From positions 1 to 21,252 of the forward strand of contig CAZBNS010000022.1 in the NCBI GenBank assembly GCA_964493475.1: 21,252 nucleotides of DNA, in the 5' to 3' direction. Below the pieces are notes generated by a model. The model saw only the letters and a program-made list of their open reading frames with translations. It ran no database searches and had not been told where the DNA came from. Positions 7,522 through 14,038 of this stretch are shown here, in pieces (position 1 is the stretch's first letter; every line of letters begins with the position of its first letter). This stretch comes from CALXSC01 sp964493475. GTDB lineage: Bacteria > Pseudomonadota > Alphaproteobacteria > Rickettsiales > UBA1997. The translations under genes were made by a program, and so were the position numbers.

Positions 7522-7879
7522 ATTTCTATAGTGAGTCTTTATTTTCCCAGTATTTATTTGAATTCTCCTTTTTTAATTATTAGATTATTTTTTTATAAGT
7601 AAAGTAGATTATTTTCAAAAAAGTTAAAAAATATTCTTGACACAAAACGGTCGTAAAAATTTTATAGATTTAAAACTTGTCAAGTAAAAAATAGAATTTT
7701 TATATAAATGTTTTTATCCTTTTGCAAGCTTTATTTTTAATATTATATTATAAGAAAATATTTATATAGCAGAACAGAGCTAGAAATTATTTATGTGAAA
7801 AATTCAGTTATTTTAAAAATAAGGTGTCGATTTTATTAAACAGAATTTATTAATTATAAAAAACCTTTGTTAACAGCGT
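7484..7879. other. 396-bp AT-rich non-coding region upstream of dnaA
   Basis: No gene of normal size lies here. On the minus strand a weak dnaA promoter can be drawn (-10 TATAAA at 7592-7597, -35 TTTTGA at 7615-7620, spacer 17). On the plus strand two promoter-like pairs face away from dnaA: TTGACA at 7637-7642 with TTTATA at 7661-7666 (spacer 18), and TTGTCA at 7677-7682 with TATATA at 7701-7706 (spacer 18). One minus-strand 9-mer, TTTTTCACA (7802-7794), fits the loose DnaA-box consensus TTWTNCACA. I see no cluster of boxes, so I do not call an origin. Confidence 0.4.
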
Positions 7880-8488
7880 CTAAATATGAATGAAACTTTT
7901 TCTATGATATTTTGATAATCCATACTTTTTTATAGCTTCAATATGTTCTGCGGTTCCATATCCTTTATTTTTAACCCAATGATACTCCGGAAACTCTAAG
8001 TCCATTTTTCTTAGTAATTTATCCCTATTAACCTTTGCAATTATTGAAGCTGTTGCTATAGATATACTTTTTTCATCACCTTTTATTATAAATTCCGCTT
8101 TTGTTGAAATATCTGGAATAAAATTACCATCAACAATAACCAAATCTATATTTAGCGAATATTTCTTTATTAAATTTTCATAAGCCCTTTTCATAGATAA
8201 TTTTGTAGCATTTCTTATATTAAATTTTTCAATTTCATCAACACTTCCCTCACCTATAGCAAACAAAATCTTTTCCTTGCTTTCTAAATCTAATATTTCT
8301 TCAAATATCCTTTCTCTATTCTGTTCGCTAATTTTTTTGGAATCATCAACTTCAACAGGACAGGCTTTTCTATCCACAATTAAAGCGCAGGCAGAAAATA
8401 CTGGTCCGCATAAGGGCCCCCTACCAGCCTCATCAATTCCAGCTATAGTTTGCAAATTAAAAGAATCTTCTATTTCAAATGTTGGCAT
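7880..8488 (-). CDS. rnhB: Ribonuclease HII
   Basis: Cleaves the RNA strand of RNA-DNA hybrids and removes misincorporated ribonucleotides. From the ATG at 8488 it is 202 aa, close to the family norm, with 15 residues before the first motif. The acidic catalytic set is visible: Asp19 and Glu20 in GIDEAGRGPLCGPV, Asp120 in VIVDGN, and Asp156 in KVNRDK, with the conserved KGDEKSISIATASIIAKV stretch between the last two. Upstream in-frame ATGs at 8518 and 8509 would overlap the preceding gene. The 8488 start has AAGGG about 8 bases upstream and lies one base after the stop of the dioxygenase-like gene (TAGCATG). The two are therefore almost certainly co-transcribed and translationally coupled. 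Confidence 0.95.
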   Translation of the reverse strand: MPTFEIEDSFNLQTIAGIDEAGRGPLCGPVFSACALIVDRKACPVEVDDSKKISEQNRERIFEEILDLESKEKILFAIGEGSVDEIEKFNIRNATKLSMKRAYENLIKKYSLNIDLVIVDGNFIPDISTKAEFIIKGDEKSISIATASIIAKVNRDKLLRKMDLEFPEYHWVKNKGYGTAEHIEAIKKYGLSKYHRKSFIHI

Positions 8489-8489
8489 G

Positions 8490-9146
8490 CTAATAGCCCT
8501 TGTAGGCATGAATTCCATCCATAACAATATTAAAAGTTGCTATTTTTCCATCTTCAGTCTTTAAATAATCATAATTAACAACCTTTGCAGTCAATAATTT
8601 TCTATCTTCTTCATTATATGACATATATTGCGGATCTTTTTCATTCAAATAATGCTTATCAAAATAAACCTCTGTTTCTATAGTTTCAAATTTTGGATGA
8701 GAAATTATTATATTAATATGAGGCGCCCTACCCTCTATAACACCAGGAAAAATCGTCTTAAAACCATATCTGCCCAAATTATCGCTTCTTGCTGTTCCAG
8801 ACATAACAAAATTCTTATCAACATAAGCACTTCCTTTACTCAATAGTGTTTGATATTTTCCCGCAGAATTTGTCTGCCATATTTTAATAGTCGCCCCCTC
8901 TATTGGAATTCCAAAAGCGTCAGTGATATTTCCCTTTAAATATAATAATTCGCCAGTAGCAATATTAAAAGAGCCCACATATCTCGTCAAATCATTATTT
9001 GTATTAAATTTTTCAGGTTTTGATAAAGTGTTTATAATTAAGCCTGTTGGAGTTTGTTTTTGCGGTGTAAATAAGTCAAATTTAGCAGCATAAGAGTTTG
9101 AAAAATTTAAGCTAAATAACAATAAAATCAAAAAATATTTTTTCAT
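8490..9146 (-). CDS. Exported intradiol dioxygenase-like protein, iron ligands altered
   Basis: 218 aa with a signal peptide (MKKYFLILLLFSLNFSNSYA), so probably periplasmic. The mature part carries the intradiol ring-cleavage dioxygenase fold signature: GNITDAFGIPIEGATIKIWQ, AGKYQ, then SDNLGRYGFKTIFPG and GRAPHINIIISHP. In protocatechuate 3,4-dioxygenase the ferric iron is held by two Tyr and two His. Here Tyr98 (AGKYQ) and His143 (PHIN) fit one Tyr and one His. The second Tyr position is Ile137 (PGVIEG) and the second His of HIH is Asn145. A normal catechol dioxygenase activity is therefore doubtful. Members of this extracellular branch are often annotated as the beta subunit of protocatechuate dioxygenase. 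Here no alpha subunit or aromatic pathway gene is present. It is coupled to rnhB and starts at ATG 9146 with a weak TGGA site. Confidence 0.8.
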   Translation of the reverse strand: MKKYFLILLLFSLNFSNSYAAKFDLFTPQKQTPTGLIINTLSKPEKFNTNNDLTRYVGSFNIATGELLYLKGNITDAFGIPIEGATIKIWQTNSAGKYQTLLSKGSAYVDKNFVMSGTARSDNLGRYGFKTIFPGVIEGRAPHINIIISHPKFETIETEVYFDKHYLNEKDPQYMSYNEEDRKLLTAKVVNYDYLKTEDGKIATFNIVMDGIHAYKGY

Positions 9147-9255
9147 AAAATCCAGTCATTTTTTTCAATAATAAAATAATTTTTCTAAAATTCATCAAAA
9201 TAATGTAATAATGTTTGCAAAATAGCAAATGGGTATAAATAGCATTGCATTCCTG

Positions 9256-9340
9256 ATTATATTTAAAGTCAAGTGTTTAAAGACAAAACTGCATTACAAC
9301 AAAATAAAATGTCTTTAAACTTTAAAGAATAAATTATAAT
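9256..9340. promoter_or_regulatory. Divergent promoters with 11-bp inverted repeat
   Basis: A perfect 11-bp inverted repeat, GTTTAAAGACA (9275-9285) and TGTCTTTAAAC (9310-9320), is separated by 24 bases. Outside each arm lies a perfect -10 box: TATAAT on plus at 9335-9340 and TATAAT on minus at 9261-9256. The arms sit 13-14 bases from their -10 boxes, over the expected -35 positions, where no TTGACA is seen. The plus promoter would serve the GspF-bamE-tRNA unit and the minus promoter the dioxygenase-like-rnhB unit. The layout suggests a shared regulator binding both arms. Confidence 0.5.
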
Positions 9341-9410
9341 ACATTTTATATTTTTATTGATTTTAATTTTTTATTCTATAGTGTTTGGCTGTTTGATTTT
9401 GATTTTAATA

Positions 9411-10625
9411 ATGAATAGAAAATACGTATACAGAGCGTTAGATCAAAAAAGAAATAAAATTGTAAAGGGTACAATGCAAACATTTAATGAGTTTGCGTTG
9501 GAACAGACATTGTTGGAATCAAATATGGTTCTAATATCATTTAAAGAGGTTAAAAAGGGTATTTTATCTAGTTTGGGTGTCTTAGATAGAATTACTCCTA
9601 AAGATTTAATTACATTTTTTATTCATCTTGAACAGTTAGAGAAAGCTGGAGTTCCATTATTGGACTCACTATCGGATTTAAAAGATTTCTCTGAAAATCA
9701 AAAAATAAAAGATATAGCAGCAGATATATTTGAATCCGTGAAGGGCGGTAAATTATTATCAGAAGCCATGGAGAAATATCCAAAAGTTTTTGATGAAATT
9801 ATGATTAGCTTGATTAGAATGGGAGAAAAAACTGGAGATTTACAAATTGCGTTTAAAAATATATATGAAAATATTAAATGGAGCGACGAAATAAAAAGGG
9901 CAACAATTAAAGCAATTAGGTATCCTTTATTTACGTTGCTTGTTATGCTTATAGTTACGGGTGTAATGTTAAAAATTGTTGTTCCAAAGGTTACGGGTTT
10001 TATTGTGGATCAAGGCATAGCTGTGCCAGCTTATACAACCGCACTAATCAAAACATCTAAGTTTTTTGAAAAATATTTTATAGTAGGAATTGGCTACATG
10101 ATTGGATTGTATGCATTTACAAAAATTTTGGCTCGAAATAAAGTAATAAGATTTCAAATAGATGCTTTAAAATTAAGAATTCCAATTCTTGGCGATATTA
10201 TAAATAAAATAGAAATGTCAAAATTTACAAAATTTTTTGGCGTAACTTTTTCCAGCGGTATTCCGGTTTTAGAATGTTTAACAATTTCCGGAAATGTTAT
10301 AAAAAACACTGTTTTAAGAGATGAAATAGATAGAATTAAACAACAAGTATCAGATGGAAAATCAGTATCAAACGCAATGACTTCATCACGTTATTTTCCA
10401 AACATGGTTTTAAGAATGTTAAAAGTTGGTGAGGAAAGTGGAAATATGAGCGAAGCCATGGAGAATATTCAATACTTTTACACAAGTGAAATTAATGATA
10501 CAATTGAAAAAATTATTGGAACTTTACAGCCTGCAATTATGTTTTTAATGGGCGGATTAATGATTTGGGTTGTAGCAGGCGTATTCGGCCCTATTTATGG
10601 AAATTTCGACAGTTTCGGTGCGTAA
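9411..10625 (+). CDS. GspF/PilC-type secretion or pilus inner-membrane protein
   Basis: Type II secretion system F / type IV pilus PilC family platform protein, 404 aa, the typical length. The N-terminus MNRKYVYRALDQKRNKIVKG is the classic family opening. The frame stays open upstream to a TTG at 9357, which would add a hydrophobic stretch not typical of the family, so I take the ATG at 9411. Neither start has a Shine-Dalgarno site. Two T2SF repeats are present (about 64-187 and 265-390), each with its hallmark: RMGEKTGDL (about 136-144) and VGEESGNM (about 329-336). Membrane helices lie at about 171-193, 222-240 and 372-395. No ATPase, secretin or pilin gene is nearby. The bamE-like gene starts on the next base after its stop codon. 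Confidence 0.88.
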   Translation: MNRKYVYRALDQKRNKIVKGTMQTFNEFALEQTLLESNMVLISFKEVKKGILSSLGVLDRITPKDLITFFIHLEQLEKAGVPLLDSLSDLKDFSENQKIKDIAADIFESVKGGKLLSEAMEKYPKVFDEIMISLIRMGEKTGDLQIAFKNIYENIKWSDEIKRATIKAIRYPLFTLLVMLIVTGVMLKIVVPKVTGFIVDQGIAVPAYTTALIKTSKFFEKYFIVGIGYMIGLYAFTKILARNKVIRFQIDALKLRIPILGDIINKIEMSKFTKFFGVTFSSGIPVLECLTISGNVIKNTVLRDEIDRIKQQVSDGKSVSNAMTSSRYFPNMVLRMLKVGEESGNMSEAMENIQYFYTSEINDTIEKIIGTLQPAIMFLMGGLMIWVVAGVFGPIYGNFDSFGA

Positions 10626-11051
10626 ATGCTTAAAAAATATTTTATAATTTTCTTTTTATTGTTTACATCTTCTTGCATCACAAGAGATCTTTCCCAAAAA
10701 GGATACATTATCAATAAAGATGATTTATCCAATGTATCAATCGGATTAACAAATAAAGAAAATACAATAAAACATTTAGGTTATCCGTTAAATAAATCTT
10801 ATTTTGACGACAATATTTGGATTTATTATTCTTATACAATCAAAGAAGTCTTATTTTTCAAACCACAAATCAAAGACCAAAAAGTACTGATTATTGAGTT
10901 TGATAAAGACTCCGAACTAGTAAAAAATTTATCTTTATACAATATTAAATCCGACAAAAATCAAACCTTAGATATTGGAAGCGATATTAATAAAGATAAA
11001 TCAAATGCAATAAAAGATATATTGAATAATATAGGCCAATTCTCAATGTAG
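10626..11051 (+). CDS. bamE: BamE/OmlA-family outer-membrane lipoprotein
   Basis: 141-aa lipoprotein of the SmpA/OmlA (BamE) family, a subunit of the outer-membrane beta-barrel assembly machine. The signal peptide ends in FTSSC with lipidated Cys17. The mature region follows the alphaproteobacterial pattern: KGYIINKDDLSNVSIGLTNK, HLGYPLNKSYFDDNIWIYYS, then VLFFKPQIKDQKVLIIEFD. A 50-residue polar tail follows. The ATG directly abuts the GspF stop codon (TAAATG), so translation is probably coupled. tRNA-Ser starts 19 bases downstream and may share the transcript. The family call is firm. The symbol assumes the usual Bam role. Confidence 0.85.
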   Translation: MLKKYFIIFFLLFTSSCITRDLSQKGYIINKDDLSNVSIGLTNKENTIKHLGYPLNKSYFDDNIWIYYSYTIKEVLFFKPQIKDQKVLIIEFDKDSELVKNLSLYNIKSDKNQTLDIGSDINKDKSNAIKDILNNIGQFSM

Positions 11052-11070
11052 CCATATTTTTCAATAAAAA

Positions 11071-11160
11071 GGAAGAGTGCCAGAGTGGCTGAATGGAACA
11101 GTCTCGAAAACTGTCATACCAGTATTGGTATCGCGGGTTCAAATCCCGCCTCTTCCGCCA
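11071..11160 (+). tRNA. tRNA-Ser (anticodon CGA)
   Basis: A 90-nt class II tRNA. The acceptor stem is GGAAGAG with CTCTTCC, discriminator G, and CCA is encoded (11158-11160). The anticodon stem ACAGT/ACTGT encloses loop CTCGAAA with anticodon CGA at 11105-11107, reading UCG. The long variable arm forms a TACCA/TGGTA stem, as expected for serine, and the T-arm is GCGGG-TTCAAAT-CCCGC. All parts pair well, so it is intact. It marks the left edge of a stretch of accessory genes. Confidence 0.97.
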
Positions 11161-11264
11161 TTCCAAAAATTATTTTGATTAGATTATTTTTAAGTTTTTT
11201 AAAAACTATTATTTTAAATTTTCTACATTAAACTCGGAGCGAATTAGCAAATATTAAATATTAT

Positions 11265-11756
11265 ATGGAAAAAAAATATTTTTCTTATTTTATAGACAGA
11301 ACAATTAAACATATGCGTCTTGTGCAGGATAATTTGATATTATTGGAAAAGAATAAAGAATTACTACCTTTTAGAGTTAAACCATTTGAATTGTTAAAAA
11401 GATCATTTAAACATGATATTGGAAAATTTCATCCAGAGTTAGTGGCGGCCTATCAAAAAATAGCTGAATACCAATATAATAATATAAATGTATTTCCAGA
11501 TGAACTAGAGAGATATTGCGATATTCATTATTGTAAAGAAAGACATCATCCTGCTTATCATAAAAAATATAATATTAAATTTACGGATGTAGATCTTTGC
11601 GAAATGTGTTGTGATATGGACGCTTCAGCACAGAGGGTAGGAGAATTAGACAATGCCAAATATTTTAAAGAAGTTTTGATAAATGAATTTCCCATTTTAG
11701 AAATATATAAAGATAAAATATTAAACATATTTGATATACTAAAAAAACTTCAATAG
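11265..11756 (+). CDS. Small HD-like metal-binding protein (DUF5662-like)
   Basis: 163-aa soluble helical protein. Conserved-looking metal ligands are His16, His50-Asp51 (KHDIGKFHPE), His88, His94-His95 (ERHHPAYH) and a Cys/Asp-rich patch CEMCCDMDAS (112-121). The order H, HD, H, HH, D is like an HD-superfamily phosphohydrolase core. KHD-x-x-KF followed by x-HHP also resembles the DUF5662 family found in phages and bacteria. A nucleotide or phosphate-ester hydrolase is plausible, but no substrate can be inferred. It starts at ATG 11265 with no Shine-Dalgarno site. It lies about 100 bases after tRNA-Ser, in a position typical for acquired genes. Confidence 0.7.
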   Translation: MEKKYFSYFIDRTIKHMRLVQDNLILLEKNKELLPFRVKPFELLKRSFKHDIGKFHPELVAAYQKIAEYQYNNINVFPDELERYCDIHYCKERHHPAYHKKYNIKFTDVDLCEMCCDMDASAQRVGELDNAKYFKEVLINEFPILEIYKDKILNIFDILKKLQ

Positions 11757-11835
11757 GATTGCTTAAAATCTATTTGCGCTTTATATTTTATTAATTATTA
11801 TTAAATTGATAATTATAAATCTTCACATTATATTT

Positions 11836-11934
11836 ATGGTTAAAACCTTATTATTTGACTTAGACGACACATTAATTGATATAAATATAACTTGCGAAAT
11901 TGTTGTTCAGAAAATTTTTAATTATTTGTTGTGA
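11836..11934 (+). pseudogene. N-terminal remnant of a HAD-family hydrolase
   Basis: A 32-codon frame from ATG 11836 to TGA 11932-11934 starts VKTLLFDLDDTLID, the HAD-superfamily motif I with the nucleophile Asp8 and Asp10. Nothing resembling motifs II-IV follows in any frame before hcp at 12061. The frame is too short to be an enzyme. It is most simply the surviving 5' end of a phosphatase gene (pyrimidine nucleotidase/YjjG-like) whose remainder was deleted. Confidence 0.65.
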
Positions 11935-12008
11935 GTTAACTTGGTTTGATTAATATATTGGCTGCTATTGCATTTTAATTTCTAAGTATCTAAAGATTAA
12001 CTTAAAGA

Positions 12009-12045
12009 GCGAGAGAAGTTAAAAAAGTTATATAGTCCTCTCCGC
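12009..12045 (-). terminator. Possible terminator after hcp
   Basis: About 15 bases past the hcp stop, GCGGAGAG (12045-12038, minus) can pair with CTCTCGC (12015-12009) with one bulged base and a loop of about 22. The T-run after it is poor (TCTTTAAGTT). The position fits, but the structure is weak. Confidence 0.3.
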
Positions 12046-12060
12046 CACTACAGTTCTTTA

Positions 12061-13593
12061 TTATTTTAATATAGTCTTTAAATCATCTTCTGGATTACTC
12101 ACTAATGATATATTATATTTATCAATCAAAACTTTTAGAATGTTTGGACTGAGAAATGCTGGAAGAGTTGGGCCTAATTTTATATTTTTTATATTTAAAT
12201 ATAATAGACTTAATAGAATACAGATAGCTTTTTGCTCATACCAAGATAGGATTAAAGACAACGGTAAATCATTAACTGAACAGTTAAAAGCTTTGGCTAG
12301 CTCTGTTGCTACCTTAATTGCGCTATATGCGTCATTGCATTGCCCCATATCTAATATTCTAGGGAAATCTTCGATGGTTCCTAAATCTAAATCATTAAAA
12401 CGATATTTTCCACAGGCTAAGGTTAAAATAAGAGTATCTTTAGGCGTTTTTTTAACAAAATCAGTATAGTAATTTCTGCCAGGTTTTGCTCCATCACAAC
12501 CGCCAACTAAAAATATGTGTTTAATCTTTTTGGTTTTGATGGCATTAATAATCTTATCGGCAACTGATAAAACTGTGTTATGTCCAAAGCCAACCGTTAA
12601 AGTATTGCCGCCATTAATGCCGGTCATTTTATGCTCTTGATTGTAGCCACCAAGCTCAATGGCTTTTTTTATAACTGGAGTAAAATCTTTATTTTCATCA
12701 ATATGTATCATATTTGGATATTCAACTAATGCTGTTGTAAATACTCTATCTGCATAGTCTTCTTTAACAGGCATTATGCAATTAGTTGTAAACAGAAATG
12801 CGCCTGGTACATTAGAAAATTCTTTTTGTTGATTTTGCCATGCGGTTCCAAAATTGCCTTTAAGATGTTTAAATTTCTTTAATTTTGGATAAGCATGACA
12901 TGGCAACATTTCACCATGCGTATATATATTTATGCCTTTTCCCTCAGTTTGTTGCAGTAATAAATATAAGTCATGAAGATCGTGTCCTGATACTACAATA
13001 AATGGACCTTTTTCAATATTTGTAGTTATTTTAGTTGGAATAGGATGCCCGTATGTTTCAGTATTTGCTTTATCCAACAATTCCATGCATAGCAAGTTAA
13101 TTTCGCCTGTTTTTAAAACTAATGGTAAAAGCTCGTCAACTGTGTTTTTTTCAACAACTGCTTGCAGTCCTGTATAAAAAAAGTCATTTACTTTTTCATT
13201 TTGATAGCCCAAAATTCTAGCATGATAAGCATAGGCTCCCATGCCTCTAAGTCCAAATAAAATTAATGATTTCAAGCTTCTAATATCTTCATTGGCATTC
13301 CATATATCTTTTATTTTAAAATCTTCTCTTTTTGCTAATAATTGTGCTTTTTTAGTTAATTCTTTAATACTTTTATCATCAAAATTAACATTTGTAATAG
13401 TTGTGAATAAACCATCAATTATCATATTTGTAATTTCTGATGTTTTTTTGCCAGAAATGGCTAATGCAACGATAGCATTAGTTAAGTCATCTTGCAGATT
13501 AGCTGTTTCTGCCTTTTTACCACAAACGCCGCATGTAGAAGTGCAACCTTTACCACCCATAGTTTGCTCACATTGAAAACAAAACATTGACAT
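12061..13593 (-). CDS. hcp: Hybrid cluster protein (Hcp / hydroxylamine reductase)
   Basis: 510-aa cytoplasmic iron-sulphur protein of the Hcp family, which reduces hydroxylamine in vitro and acts as an NO reductase or S-nitrosylation factor in E. coli. The N-terminal cysteines are Cys5, Cys8, Cys17 and Cys24 (CFQCEQ, then GCTSTCGVCGK), close to the class I spacing for a [4Fe-4S] cluster. An extra Cys21 is present. The hybrid 4Fe-2S-2O cluster ligands all appear intact: His204 (GHDLHD), Glu228 (HGEMLPCHAYP), Cys272 (TTNCIMP), Cys366 (VGGCDGAKPGRNYY), Cys394 (LACGKYRF), Cys419 (MGQCNDAYSA) and Glu453 (WYEQKA). Starts at ATG 13593 with AAGGAAA upstream. It is 25 bases after the cupin gene, and a Crp/Fnr gene diverges from the pair. 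Homologues are typical of anaerobes and facultative anaerobes. Confidence 0.96.
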   Translation of the reverse strand: MSMFCFQCEQTMGGKGCTSTCGVCGKKAETANLQDDLTNAIVALAISGKKTSEITNMIIDGLFTTITNVNFDDKSIKELTKKAQLLAKREDFKIKDIWNANEDIRSLKSLILFGLRGMGAYAYHARILGYQNEKVNDFFYTGLQAVVEKNTVDELLPLVLKTGEINLLCMELLDKANTETYGHPIPTKITTNIEKGPFIVVSGHDLHDLYLLLQQTEGKGINIYTHGEMLPCHAYPKLKKFKHLKGNFGTAWQNQQKEFSNVPGAFLFTTNCIMPVKEDYADRVFTTALVEYPNMIHIDENKDFTPVIKKAIELGGYNQEHKMTGINGGNTLTVGFGHNTVLSVADKIINAIKTKKIKHIFLVGGCDGAKPGRNYYTDFVKKTPKDTLILTLACGKYRFNDLDLGTIEDFPRILDMGQCNDAYSAIKVATELAKAFNCSVNDLPLSLILSWYEQKAICILLSLLYLNIKNIKLGPTLPAFLSPNILKVLIDKYNISLVSNPEDDLKTILK

Positions 13594-13618
13594 ATTTTTT
13601 CCTTTATAAAATTAATAA

Positions 13619-13951
13619 TTATTGAAATAAAACAAGTAAAATCATTTTTAGCCTCTCTTTTGCATATACGGCATGAGGAATCTGCGAGGGCATACAAATT
13701 GTCTGTCCTGCAGATACTTCATATTCTTCACTGCCAATCGTAATTTTTGCAACACCATCCAAAACCGTAACCATCGCATCTCCATCTGATTGATGCGTAC
13801 TAATTTCTTCATCTTTATCAAAAGCAAAGAGCGTTAAGTTATGACTTGGTTTTTGAGCGATAGTTTTTGACACAATTTGTCCTTTCTGATAAGATATTTC
13901 ATCAACTAGATTTAATGGAGTGTTTACTGATATATTTTTAATAAATTTCAT
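13619..13951 (-). CDS. Small cupin-domain protein
   Basis: 110-aa single-domain cupin. Motif 1 reads STHQSDGDAMVTVLDG with His53 but no second His, and motif 2 reads PSQIPHAV with His93. Metal binding is possible, but the ligand set is incomplete compared with classical H-x-H cupins. The pattern HxSxGDAxVxVLxG followed by MPxxIPHAV is common in small cupins of anaerobic bacteria. It is the first gene of the minus-strand unit cupin-hcp, has a good GAAGGTG site before ATG 13951, and diverges from the Crp/Fnr gene. A role as sensor or accessory protein for Hcp is only inference from position. Confidence 0.85.
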   Translation of the reverse strand: MKFIKNISVNTPLNLVDEISYQKGQIVSKTIAQKPSHNLTLFAFDKDEEISTHQSDGDAMVTVLDGVAKITIGSEEYEVSAGQTICMPSQIPHAVYAKERLKMILLVLFQ

Positions 13952-14010
13952 TTTTCACCTTCATTATATTATTTGATATTTTAAAAATATATTTTAACTT
14001 TTAAAAAGTA

Positions 14011-14026
14011 TGTTGTTTAAACAACA
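14011..14026. promoter_or_regulatory. 16-bp perfect palindrome, likely Crp/Fnr operator
   Basis: TGTTGTTTAAACAACA is a perfect palindrome with two 5-bp half-sites TGTTG/CAACA separated by 6 bases, the same geometry as a CRP site. It lies 12 bases before the Crp/Fnr start codon. For the divergent cupin-hcp unit, a -10-like TATATT (13991-13986, minus) would place the palindrome centre near -40, compatible with class II activation. It is the only such palindrome I noticed in the window. Confidence 0.6.
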
Positions 14027-14038
14027 AAATAAAAATAG

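Noticed and set aside
7525..7542. Minus-strand match to the phage T7 promoter core (GACTCACTATAG, 12 identical bases) in the dnaA leader
   Set aside because: No phage RNA polymerase or phage gene is present, the upstream part of the T7 consensus does not match, and one 12-mer hit among many possible motifs can be chance. It also lies inside the open leader frame.
7484..7879. Replication origin upstream of dnaA
   Set aside because: Only one loose DnaA-box match and no box cluster. Alphaproteobacterial origins are often not next to dnaA. The altered DnaA helix means boxes could differ, so it is unproven rather than excluded.
12140..13576. Plus-strand ORFs of about 110 codons across hcp
   Set aside because: Antisense shadows of hcp, whose cluster ligands are all present on the minus strand.
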